Shown here one piece after another: positions 11,556 to 20,240 of a DNA stretch of 64,000 nucleotides. The position numbers were made by a program, and so were the translations under genes. The notes under the pieces are model-generated. The model had not been told where the DNA came from and did no database searches. It saw only the letters and a list, made by a program, of their open reading frames with translations. This DNA is from Epithemia pelagica (taxonomy: Eukaryota; Bacillariophyta; Bacillariophyceae; Surirellales; Surirellaceae): assembly GCA_946965045.2 (NCBI GenBank), contig OX337235.1:806001-870000 (forward strand), read 5' to 3'. Position 1 is the stretch's first letter; every line of letters starts with the position of its first letter.

Positions 11556-11945
11556 TTAACGAAGTGTTGCGGCAATGTGATCACGCCAACGAGCAGCAGA
11601 ACTCTTCAAACCATACAGAGCACGAACAATCAGTGCAGGTCGGCCAACGTTTTCGGGACCAAATTCCAGTCCCGCCGTAATATAAGTTCGCTCTTTTGTT
11701 GGTGCATTGAGGTATGCATTTTGTACGTCCCCGGCCAACACGTCCAGGCCATTAAGGGCAGCGATAGTGAATGCAATTCGTACGCTATCACGGGATACAA
11801 CACTGGAGTACGTGGATTCCTTCGGTGGATCAGTCTTATGCCCGCCGGCAACCAGTCGGGCTTTACGGCGAAGATCCCTGTTTCGTTGCTTCTTCATTAA
11901 GATCAATGACTCGTTTGATGACACGTGCACGGTGTCGCTCCCCAT
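11556..11945 (-). pseudogene. Reverse transcriptase N-terminal fragment of copia 1
   Basis: It carries RRKARLVAGGHKTDPP, TYSSVVSRDSVRIAF and AGDVQNAYLNAP, the classic copia RT fingers and palm entry. It ends at a TAA (SAARWRDHIAATLR*), after which the next fragment continues in the same frame. The first residues before RDLRRKAR do not match RT and derive from the linker, marking the deletion point. Confidence 0.8.
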
Positions 11946-12225
11946 TTTCTTCTGTGTCGCATAGGAATGTGCGTCCTATCATGTCGTCAAAATCGATTGT
12001 GGGCATTGGTTTGGATGGATCTTCACTATCACTGCGAATGAAGACAGTGTCAGCTTGCTTATCATTGTCATCCTTCTCAGACGAATCCTCCCCTGAAGGT
12101 CGATCCACACGTAGGTTAGGCGTAGTGGATTCAACACGGCGAACGGCAGAACGGTAGATGATCTGGTTATCCTGGGTGAGAATCTTCCAAGTAAAAGAAT
12201 CACCAACGTTGTGAGCAAAACCAAC
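11863..12225 (-). pseudogene. Integrase-RT linker fragment of copia 1
   Basis: This is the same reading frame as the gag-integrase ORF, immediately after its TAG, and contains the conserved linker DDMIGRTFLCDTEENG. It runs out of frame at KKQ/EEATKQ, where an internal deletion joins it to the middle of the RT domain. It overlaps the next RT fragment in another frame. Confidence 0.7.
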
Positions 12226-15200
12226 CTAGTGGCCAAGTTTCTCATCAGAAGAAGATGGATATGAACCGGAATTGGGTTCAGCGGGGTCGACACGGTAGTA
12301 AACCTCATCCCAGAAAGGAAAGAACAAGAGATGAGTAATGTCGGGTGGGCGTCCGGAGAGAGCCTCAAGAGGAGTGCGACCGGAGTGGGTGGGTGATGAC
12401 GTATGGTTCAATAAGTCACAGACATACTCAAGGCAAAGAAGCCAGGTGTTGGCAGGGCAACCAGTGGCATTCATGAGAGCGTTGGTCATACGTTTAACGG
12501 TCTGGTAACGGTTTTCAGCCTTATTCTGGTGTTGATGATAAGGTTCGGATCGATACTCCCCAATAAGCAAAGTGCGAAGAATGTCTTTAACCTTTTGAGA
12601 GATGAGAGATGAACCACCATCACTGATAAGAGTCTCCATGGCACCACGAAACCGGATGTTGTCCTGAAGAGTATTGACAAACTGTTTGGTTGACTTGATC
12701 CCATAGATATCAGTAACCAGAGTATCTCGACCAACAAAGATCTGTGCGACTTTACCGCCATGGTCAACAGCAGGGGTGTCGGAGAAAACCGAGTCAGTAG
12801 CAACGGGTTCATGGCGTCGAGGTATATTAAGGACCGGATTGCGAGCCTTGAAATGTTTCTTGAGGGTGTCGTGGTCAAAAGTAATGCTACCATTACGTGT
12901 AGTGTGCTTGAACGTATCGGCAATAACATCTTCAGATTGCCAACCAAAGAATGGACGGAACTTCTTCCAGTCATACGCTTCCTGGTAACGACGGTGGACA
13001 GAGGCATGAAGTGTAGGATCATTACCTTCTGCGTCAGCATAGATAGAAAAGAAGGGTGCGTCGTCAGGTCCATGATCGTATGGGAGATCCAAAAGGAGAT
13101 TGAGGTTACAAACAACACGATCAGTGTACTCCCCATAGTTGTCATATGGATGGTTTGACATACTACCATCAGTCTTGACGTGTTTCCAATCAGGATCATT
13201 GTCAGAGGGTGTGGGAGAATACGAATGGTCCAGAACACCAGGATCCCATGTGTCGGGTGACGTGAAGATGGTCTGAGGTAAGGTATCCATGTCATCGTCG
13301 CTGGGGATACCCAAGGAGTGGATGTAGGCTAACCCATCCTTGATGTGAAGGGGTATGGCACGACCATCAAGTGTAGTGATGCGTTGTTTACCATCAACTT
13401 TAACAGATCGTTCATCAACAGCAAGTCCGAAATGCTCGAATTGACCAGGAGCATGGATAGATAAGCCCTTCCCATAATAAGCATATTCATTGAAGATGCC
13501 GACAATAGGTCCATCATTGGTCTCAAACTTTGCGGCACATGTGACGACAGGAAGTCCAGTAAGTTCATGGTTATCAATACCCACAATAGTGATATGGCGG
13601 CCAGTCTTAGAAAGGATGCGCATGTCAGAACCAGCAAGTCCTCCATTAGCACCACGGTCAATCAATTGATTCCCTGGTAAAGTAGATTTCCTGGAAAACA
13701 AATAGCGTGGGACATGTCCTGCTTGTTTATGCATGTTGGCTTTGAAAGTAACCTTCTTGCTCGTCTTGGACTTGGCGTTAGAAAGAACACTAGTCAGGTC
13801 AGTTGCCGGGTGATTGATATCAGTCGTCATGGCTTGGTTGATAAATTGTGTAACCGGATCTGAATCATCTGAATGCTCAGGGACTACGCCAGGTGAGTCG
13901 TCATCAGATGCAACTTGGTTGGGGTCAGGATCAGGTTCCGGATCAATGTCGAGGGCATGTGTTTGCACTGTCCTCGGTGTTGTTGATGAAGGTGCTTGAA
14001 TCATCTTGTTATACTCAATGATCAACTTGCGATCTTCTTCAGAAAGTTTGAACCATAGGTCACGCGGTAGACTAACCTTGGACGAAGAGGATGGAGATTC
14101 AGATGTCGCTTTGGTGTTGTGGACATGATACTCCATATCATCTTGTGAGGTTATGTCAGCATCTGTATCTTGGCCATATAGTGATTCATGTTGTTTGACA
14201 TGTCGACGGCGACTATGAACAGATGACTGGGTTGCTTGATCATGGTCATAAGCTGCGTCTAGAAGGAGACGGAAGTATGATTGATAGCAAAGGGATTTTG
14301 CACCGGATTTGGTGTTCACCACATTATCCAAGATCTTGACTCGGCGGAGATCAGGTACCTTTTCTACAGCTTGCATGAGGAAGGTCATCCTGGTATGATC
14401 AGGGATGCGATCAGACAATGTCACTAAATTGTCTAGCAAACGTAGCTGCTCTTGAAAGTGTAGAAGAAATTGACGTGTTGTTCCGCGCCATGTGTCGTCA
14501 AGACGTAGATTGGAAATGTAGTTGGTTAAGCGGAGGACTTCTCGCTTTGCTAGGTCGGATTCGGTATGCAAAGAGTGTAACTTCTGCAATACGGCACGCG
14601 CATCTTCATCATGTTCATGTTCACGTACATAGGCTCGACCTTGGTCAGTCTGAATGATACGGACAAGAACGGAGTAAAGAAATACTTGTTGCTCTTGAAA
14701 AAGTTCTTCGGCATGGTCATCATCATGGGGTGGTGTGTATTTGAAATTCAGAACGTTGGATAGGCCTTGAGCCTTAGCTGTAGTCTTGAATACACGCCAG
14801 AATGAATCGTAGTATCGTTCATCCTTGAATACCTCATATGCAGTTGCGTCGCGCTTAGTTCCCTTTCTGAATGCTGTAAGGTCTTGTTGAGATTGGGATG
14901 CGGCAGTAACTGTGCTGACAGATTTCACAGATGACGGTGACTTCATTGGCGAGACTGGGACTTGGCTAGGTGGTCCCTTAGAGAAATCTGTGTTGATCCT
15001 CCAAGTGTTGAACTCTTTCCTCGTTAGGTTCATCCAGTCGCTATTGGATAGCTCGTCTTGAATTTCATTGGTCTTGTATGTGGCCCAATAAGCCAAGAGC
15101 TTGATCTGCTGTCTTGTGGGGCCTTGTAGATCATGTGTCTGTTTGTTGACCTTGTATTGTGTCAGTTCCTTCATGGATTCCTCGGTATTAGTTTGCATAT

Positions 15201-15390
15201 ACGAGATAACATGGGTAATGTTCTCAAAACCATGGTATTTCATCCACTTCATTAAGTAGTCGGCCCTTTCTTTGGTGAAGAATTGGCAGACAGTAAATAT
15301 GATGTGGTCGAATAGGTCTGTGTCCGAGACATTGTCTTGGTTATCTTCTCCCTTAGGAGTCGTAGGTGTCTTGGGTGATTGAGGATCCAT
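12226..15390 (-). CDS. Gag-protease-integrase part of copia 1
   Basis: 1054 residues from the ATG at 15390 to the in-frame TAG. The gag-like N-terminal half is Gln/Asp/Ser-rich. A protease-like region carries LIDRGANGGLAGSD, where the usual aspartic motif D-S/T-G-A reads D-R-G-A. An integrase core follows with Asp in LVTDIYG, Asp in LISDGGSS and Glu in NKAENRYQT, the D,D,E triad. Beyond the TAG the same frame stays open to about 11863 and encodes the typical integrase-RT linker (DDMIGRTFLCDTEENG). The protein would end before the RT, so the element cannot make a full polyprotein. Confidence 0.85.
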   Translation of the reverse strand: MDPQSPKTPTTPKGEDNQDNVSDTDLFDHIIFTVCQFFTKERADYLMKWMKYHGFENITHVISYMQTNTEESMKELTQYKVNKQTHDLQGPTRQQIKLLAYWATYKTNEIQDELSNSDWMNLTRKEFNTWRINTDFSKGPPSQVPVSPMKSPSSVKSVSTVTAASQSQQDLTAFRKGTKRDATAYEVFKDERYYDSFWRVFKTTAKAQGLSNVLNFKYTPPHDDDHAEELFQEQQVFLYSVLVRIIQTDQGRAYVREHEHDEDARAVLQKLHSLHTESDLAKREVLRLTNYISNLRLDDTWRGTTRQFLLHFQEQLRLLDNLVTLSDRIPDHTRMTFLMQAVEKVPDLRRVKILDNVVNTKSGAKSLCYQSYFRLLLDAAYDHDQATQSSVHSRRRHVKQHESLYGQDTDADITSQDDMEYHVHNTKATSESPSSSSKVSLPRDLWFKLSEEDRKLIIEYNKMIQAPSSTTPRTVQTHALDIDPEPDPDPNQVASDDDSPGVVPEHSDDSDPVTQFINQAMTTDINHPATDLTSVLSNAKSKTSKKVTFKANMHKQAGHVPRYLFSRKSTLPGNQLIDRGANGGLAGSDMRILSKTGRHITIVGIDNHELTGLPVVTCAAKFETNDGPIVGIFNEYAYYGKGLSIHAPGQFEHFGLAVDERSVKVDGKQRITTLDGRAIPLHIKDGLAYIHSLGIPSDDDMDTLPQTIFTSPDTWDPGVLDHSYSPTPSDNDPDWKHVKTDGSMSNHPYDNYGEYTDRVVCNLNLLLDLPYDHGPDDAPFFSIYADAEGNDPTLHASVHRRYQEAYDWKKFRPFFGWQSEDVIADTFKHTTRNGSITFDHDTLKKHFKARNPVLNIPRRHEPVATDSVFSDTPAVDHGGKVAQIFVGRDTLVTDIYGIKSTKQFVNTLQDNIRFRGAMETLISDGGSSLISQKVKDILRTLLIGEYRSEPYHQHQNKAENRYQTVKRMTNALMNATGCPANTWLLCLEYVCDLLNHTSSPTHSGRTPLEALSGRPPDITHLLFFPFWDEVYYRVDPAEPNSGSYPSSSDEKLGH

Positions 15391-15410
15391 GGTGTTATTT
15401 GGTTGGTTCG

Positions 15411-15655
15411 ATGTTTATTTAATGTGCGGTGTGATGTGGTTTATTTAATGTGCGATGTGATGTGAACCCGGATGTACCACGTGTGCCACGTATGTACCAC
15501 GTATGTGATACCCGGATGTGTGTTGTGATGTGCGACTCCTGGAAATTTCCGTTGATTTCGACAAATTTTCGCCGAGTTTCAACAAATTTTCGCCGAATTT
15601 TCGCGATTTGACGGGAATGTGTGGCGTGTTGTGCGACCAAGGGTACCCGGATGTG
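15411..15655. repeat. Short tandem repeats between gag and the 259-residue ORF
   Basis: Two near-identical units of about 26 bp (GTTTATTTAATGTGCG core, near 15411 and 15439) are followed by three occurrences of ACCCGGATGT (about 15465, 15509 and 15645) and repeated ACAAATTTTCGCCGA blocks. The region may be the element's leader or a decayed LTR. Confidence 0.55.
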
Positions 15656-15710
15656 CGTTGAGTTTAAGTCTTGGAAAGGTTTTGAGAGGACGGGAGTTAA
15701 CTATGAGTAA

Positions 15711-16490
15711 TTAAGCTTCGGTCTCCGAATCCTCACCCTCTTCCGAATGATCAGAGTCGCTTCCAGGCTCAGATGGGGCAGCACAAGCAACAGAAGAAGG
15801 GGTATCACCTTCAGCCAGGTGGTTCTCGACCTCGGTACGCAAAGGGTAGATAGTTGCACGATGGTCCTCGATGGTATGGACCTCGTGGATGTAGGCAACG
15901 TAGTTATCTAGGCGTACAACGTTAGGAGGCAGAGGGCAAGTCGTCGCGTTCACGACGTGGATGGTATTGTAGTATCCAGTTGGGCGCTCGAAGGTTAGGA
16001 AGCGGAGGTGGACAGTACGGATGGGGTTGCCCGAGAGGGCGGCAAAGATGAGGCGACGCCTCGGAGAAGGATGAAGTTGGTCGTTCAGACGGTCAATGTC
16101 TTCTTGGTCGACGATGTGGGTCACCGATTGGAACTGGCGTTCGATCTGGGTTTCCCCACGGATGATCTCGGGATCGAAGGTCGAACAAGTTGGTTGACGG
16201 AAGTACTTGATATGATCAGCAATCAACCGGGTGGTACGACGGGATCGAGAAGGGACGAGCCGACGAGGCGGACTCGGGGGCCGAAGCAACGGCGCAGGGA
16301 TTGGAGCGTGAGGCTGGGTTGGAGTCTCGAATGGGTTGCTGTTGGAACTGTCGACGGAGATGTTGACCGATGTGTTGGCTGCCTTCGGCGTCGGCACCAG
16401 TTCCTGCTGCACCAGGGTATCGGGCTGCCCGGGATGCAGGTTGGCTCGATAGATCTGTCGTACAGGAGTGATAATCTCGTTAGTATCCAT
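15711..16490 (-). CDS. Unknown 259-residue protein beside copia 1
   Basis: A clean ORF from ATG at 16490 to TAA. The first 100 residues are Pro/Arg-rich (LLRPPSPPRRLVPSRSRR). The middle is globular-looking (RLIFAALSGNPIRTVHLRFLTF, then VRLDNYVAYIHEV), and the last 30 residues are strongly acidic (EPGSDSDHSEEGEDSE). I recognise no family. It lies on the same strand as, and 320 bp upstream of, the decayed copia gag. It may be an extra ORF carried by the element, a captured gene, or a host gene next to the insertion. No signal peptide or membrane segment is evident. Confidence 0.55.
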   Translation of the reverse strand: MDTNEIITPVRQIYRANLHPGQPDTLVQQELVPTPKAANTSVNISVDSSNSNPFETPTQPHAPIPAPLLRPPSPPRRLVPSRSRRTTRLIADHIKYFRQPTCSTFDPEIIRGETQIERQFQSVTHIVDQEDIDRLNDQLHPSPRRRLIFAALSGNPIRTVHLRFLTFERPTGYYNTIHVVNATTCPLPPNVVRLDNYVAYIHEVHTIEDHRATIYPLRTEVENHLAEGDTPSSVACAAPSEPGSDSDHSEEGEDSETEA

Positions 16491-17294
16491 GAAACCACAA
16501 GGAAATAAGCTTTGAGACTGTTAATCTGTTACAATTCTTTCTGAATCGTAGGGACATTGATGCTCGGTAGAGCAGACAATCAGGTAGGTCACCAACCGAT
16601 ACAAGCTTCTCAGGGTCAGAGAAGCAAGCAAGTCGAAGTCTATCAGAAGGATAGTCGGGACACAAAAGAAGATGTGATAAATGGTGATATTGTTAGATTG
16701 TGTGTTGATTACTACGATAGGTCTACGTGAAATGTTCGGTCCTGCCAAGGGTCATGTGTCATAGGTTCTTGGCGGCAACAGGTTTGGAATAGTTGGAGTT
16801 GATTCATGTGATGTATATGACATGTATATGTGGGCGGATAACATATACAGGGTCAACAGCTCTTGCTTTGGGTTGGCATAGTTGTTTTCATGGCGCGCAG
16901 CTTGTTGACAATTTGGAGATTGTGGGAATGGAAATATGGTCTCGCGTGATCGTGTGTCGTGCTTGGGATACTTAGACCGTTGGATCGGATAGATGCGGAT
17001 AGCGCTCGGATGTCGCTTGGGCGCGCTCGATGATTTCGGGCGCGTACGCTTAGGGCGTTAGTATAATGTCCGAGCAACGGCCAAATTTACGTCCGTTGTA
17101 ATACCGCACGACCCAGTTTAGTCTTGAGAGTGAGTTCGTCAATCTATTCTCACTTTTCATGATTTGCGAAGAAATATAGGTCGATATAGCGCGAAGCTAG
17201 GAAACATAGCTCGAAGCTAGAGGGCATGATGCGATAGCACGAGGCTATGTGACATGGGGAATCGATGAGATGTAGAATCTAACCACCATAGACG
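16491..17294. other. Intergenic stretch with degenerate short repeats
   Basis: No gene seen. At about 17180-17252 three near-copies of AGCNCGARGCTA occur at roughly 30-bp spacing. Confidence 0.5.
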
Positions 17295-18264
17295 GTGAGA
17301 ATTCTAACACTTTTCGCAAACGAACACGCGGACAAGTCGCTTTTCGTACCTTCGCGATACGAGCCGACTACACACAACCGCCTCCTTAAGCACACCGTGC
17401 AAGAACACACTTTGCCACGTTTGATTGTTGAAACCGATCCAAACCAACGACTTTTCCTTCCCGCCCTGTTATCTCCACTGACCAGCATGGCACTCTCCCT
17501 TCCCCTAACGGCCTCCAAATTCCGGTACACAAACCAAATTTTCCGGACAGCAATCAAACGCAAACTGCGACTCCCTCTTTTTGTCAACGACCCAACTCAA
17601 AACTGGCCCCAAAAATGCCGTTGTTCCAAAACCAAATCCATCGATCCCATGGGAGACCACCTTTTTTCGTGCACGGCAGCATCCAAGACACCTCTGTCCA
17701 ACGCAATACGGGACACCTTGTTTGATGTCCTGAAACAAATAGCTCCAGCTGCCGAAGCCGTGGACACACCACACGATGTCCACATTGAACCTCCAGGACT
17801 GGCACCTCAACATCACAGAAACATTAGACCGGCTGACGTCGGCATGCTTCTCTCACAACCACACAAGAACGAACCTTTCAACTATGCCGCCATCGACATC
17901 ACAATCCCGCCGCCGCCACAGCCACAGCCCCTTCTCGACCCGTCCGACCACACCACACTTGCCTCAATGGCCTCCAGGACGCATCAAGAAGCGGCAAGAG
18001 CTAAGTTCTGCAGAGACCCAGACACGGCCAAACATCTCTTCGACAACGGAATTTACTTGATACCCTTCACCGTTGATCATCTTGGAGGACTCGGTTCTTT
18101 CGCCGATCGCCTTTTGTTCCCATCAGACTACCATCCGCATCTATTCACAACCACGCAACCACCACAATGGCCCAACCCATACTTCGGCAAGGACCAAAAA
18201 CGAAGTAAACCACAACCATCGGCATTCCGACTCTTCGAAGAATCCTCCGCAGCACCTTCCAATC
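17295..18264 (+). CDS. Non-LTR retrotransposon C-terminal zinc-finger/nuclease-like region, 5' part
   Basis: This appears to be the end of a LINE-type polyprotein. A zinc-binding cluster of the form C-x-C...H...C (CRCSKTKSIDPMGDHLFSC, about 17614-17670) is followed by HRNIRPADVGM and AAIDITIP. This arrangement is reminiscent of the restriction-like endonuclease (PD-D/E-K) at the C-terminus of R2-type elements (family knowledge; match not verified). No reverse transcriptase is present upstream, so the copy is 5'-truncated. The frame is interrupted after SSAAPSN by insertion of copia 2. Translation past 18264 reads into the LTR. The region continues at 24626. Confidence 0.55.
18261..18264. repeat. 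Target-site duplication AATC, left copy
   Basis: AATC directly precedes the 5' LTR, and the same four bases follow the 3' LTR at 24626-24629. The host ORF is restored when one copy is kept. Confidence 0.85.
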
Positions 18265-18477
18265 CGAATAAATGTGGTAGCGCGAGTACCGGTCACGCCT
18301 GTACGCGTTCGACTGGCGCGCATGAGAGGTTGGCGAGTCAGTAATTAGCGATAAAGTATCCTAGTGTAACGTTATGCGAGGAGCGCACCTTGAGGTGCTC
18401 ACTCTTCTGCTGAATGCTCTGAACTTGTCGTTGTGAACTACACCGTGAGTAATAGCGTCCGCTGTGGATATCTTTCG
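18265..18477 (+). repeat. 5' LTR of copia 2 (213 bp)
   Basis: It starts CGAATAAATG and ends TATCTTTCG, giving the 4-bp terminal inverted repeat CGAA/TTCG. It is identical by eye to 24413-24625. Confidence 0.93.
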
Positions 18478-18492
18478 GTTTATCAGACCCAG
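18478..18492 (+). other. Primer-binding site of copia 2
   Basis: GTTTATCAGACCCAG lies immediately after the 5' LTR. The same 15 bases follow the minus-strand 5' LTR of the unrelated-looking element at 55938-62151, which supports both the function and the LTR boundary. The complement ends in AAAC, not CCA, and contains CTGATAA, the form of a tRNA anticodon loop. Priming by an internal tRNA segment is therefore more likely than by a 3' end. Confidence 0.75.
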
Positions 18493-18744
18493 TGCAGACA
18501 TGGCTAAGTGTATGAAAAGAGCGCGGAAGATGACCGAATTCCATATGAGGACGTGTGAGACGATTCTCGGGTCCGGTCGGGAAAGTGTTTAACCGATTGG
18601 TTTCGTTTCCCTGAAAACCCCAAAATGGCAGGGCCTGATCATCCCCGCATCGAGCGCATTCTCACTGCGACAGTATCTGACCACATTATCTCGTATTACT
18701 TATACAACAGGAACTCTTAAACTTCAAAGAAAAGAACAGAAAAG

Positions 18745-20220
18745 ATGGCCGCTGCTCCCCCAGTCGTTGCACCCGTCGCACCTGCTTTGACTCCTATCCA
18801 TCAAGTTCTGGAATGGATTGGCTTCCTAGACAACGCTCATCGAAATGCCATTTGCAATGAAGGAGGCTTCGATGATCTCTCTGGATTCATCGGTGTGACT
18901 GAAACGGACCTGCGCGACATGGCGGAAAGCTTCGAAAAGCGGTCGGCCGCTAATGGACGCATTACCTTTGGCATGCGCCGGACGAAATGGTTAGTGGGAG
19001 TCATGCATTGGGTTCAAGATTTTGACCGATGCTCTCAAGTACCCACTATCAACGGTATCAACGATGCAGACGCGATGAAGGCTGCCCTCACGGTCGCTAT
19101 TGAACGCGCCGCGACTCGTAAAGTGGAGGCCGACCAAGTGGACACGGTGAGCAAGGCCGCAGATCCAGGCAAGTTTAAAGACGAACGACGTTGGCCAGAC
19201 TGGGAACCTGCTTTTGTCAACTACTTAAGCACGATTCCTGGGGTCTATGGCGTTCCCTTGTCATACGTCGTTCGTGTCAACGAGAACCCAGACTTCGCAA
19301 CCGACTTTGGCAACGATTTTCAAGCCAAGATGGTGGCTTGCGCTAGGCTGAATGGCAATTTCTTCAAGGCTGATGCTCGCAAAGTCCACCAGTTGCTGAA
19401 GAACTTTCTTGTTACGGAAACGGCCGAGCAGTGGATCCAACATCTTTCCCGTCACGCCGATGGTCGTCGCGACATGGCCGCCCTTCGCGACCACTATGCT
19501 GGTGAGGGCAATGCCAGTCGACGTATTGCCACTGCTGACCGCATGAGGGAAGGACTCCACTACCGTTCCGAACGATCGATGCCTTTTACTTCCTTCCTCG
19601 ATCGTCTGCAAAAGATGTTCAACATTTATGCAGACGAGGGGGAAGCATACTCGGAAGGAGCGAAGATTCGTGAGTTGTTAAAACGTGTCCAACACTCACA
19701 ACTACAGGATACCGTCAAAGCCTTGGAAGTCCGCTTTGATATGGACGGGCTAACGTATACGCAAGCTGCAAATCATTTGACAGCAGCTGTTAGCAAGCTT
19801 GCTGAGTTCCAGACGACACGCAAAGTGTCAGAAATCGGCGCTGACCGTCTCCGTGGTGGCGGCTTATCAGCAAAGAAGTCAAAAGCCCCTACGAAGGGTG
19901 TGTTTATGCCAGATGGATCTATATTCACTGGATTTTATAAGAACTGGAAAGACTTGTCCAACGATGACAAGGATAAGGTCATGGAGGAACGAAAGCGCAA
20001 AAATAAGAGCGGCGCGAGCTCCAGGAAGAACAACAAGCGCAAGGCCTCGGAATTGTCATCCATTGTTGACTCATTGTCAGAGGTGAAACGCCAGATTGCT
20101 TCCCTTTCTTCTAAGGATGAATGCAAGGAGTGTGAAGATGCGTCGGACAAGAACAAAGTCCCGGATGACGCAGGCAACATGTTCGGAGGACGCCGTGAGC
20201 GTTTGTCTAAGAAGGACTGA
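18745..20220 (+). CDS. gag: Gag protein of copia 2
   Basis: 491 residues from ATG 18745. The N-terminal segment of about 80 residues is helical and SAM-like in appearance (VLEWIGFLDNAHRNAICNEG). The central capsid-like part is rich in Trp and Leu (LLKNFLVTETAEQWIQHLS). A Lys/Arg-rich C-terminus (RKRKNKSGASSRKNNKRKAS) is probably nucleic-acid binding. No CCHC zinc knuckle is seen, only CKEC near the end. The protein would form virus-like particles of the element. It ends in a TGA 20 nt before the pol ATG, in a different frame. Confidence 0.9.
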   Translation: MAAAPPVVAPVAPALTPIHQVLEWIGFLDNAHRNAICNEGGFDDLSGFIGVTETDLRDMAESFEKRSAANGRITFGMRRTKWLVGVMHWVQDFDRCSQVPTINGINDADAMKAALTVAIERAATRKVEADQVDTVSKAADPGKFKDERRWPDWEPAFVNYLSTIPGVYGVPLSYVVRVNENPDFATDFGNDFQAKMVACARLNGNFFKADARKVHQLLKNFLVTETAEQWIQHLSRHADGRRDMAALRDHYAGEGNASRRIATADRMREGLHYRSERSMPFTSFLDRLQKMFNIYADEGEAYSEGAKIRELLKRVQHSQLQDTVKALEVRFDMDGLTYTQAANHLTAAVSKLAEFQTTRKVSEIGADRLRGGGLSAKKSKAPTKGVFMPDGSIFTGFYKNWKDLSNDDKDKVMEERKRKNKSGASSRKNNKRKASELSSIVDSLSEVKRQIASLSSKDECKECEDASDKNKVPDDAGNMFGGRRERLSKKD

Positions 20221-20240
20221 CTGTTGCCCTCCCTATTCGA

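Larger units (their letters stand above)
10365..15390 (-). mobile_element. Degenerate Ty1/copia retrotransposon (copia 1)
   Basis: On the minus strand the order is gag, protease, integrase, reverse transcriptase, RNase H, which defines Ty1/copia. The pol reading is broken at least three times. There is a TAG at 12226-12228 where the flow DEKLGH*VGFAHNVG suggests a lost Trp. An internal deletion with frame change lies near 11880-11945, removing the start of the RT domain. A TAA sits just before 11555 inside the RT. No matching LTRs and no copy of the primer site used by the two younger elements were found, so the true ends are unknown and the limits given are those of coding sequence. The element is an old, inactive copy. 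Confidence 0.85.

Noticed and set aside
16491-17294. LTR of copia 1
   Set aside because: No direct repeat with the region left of 10365, and no GTTTATCAGACCC primer site on either side.
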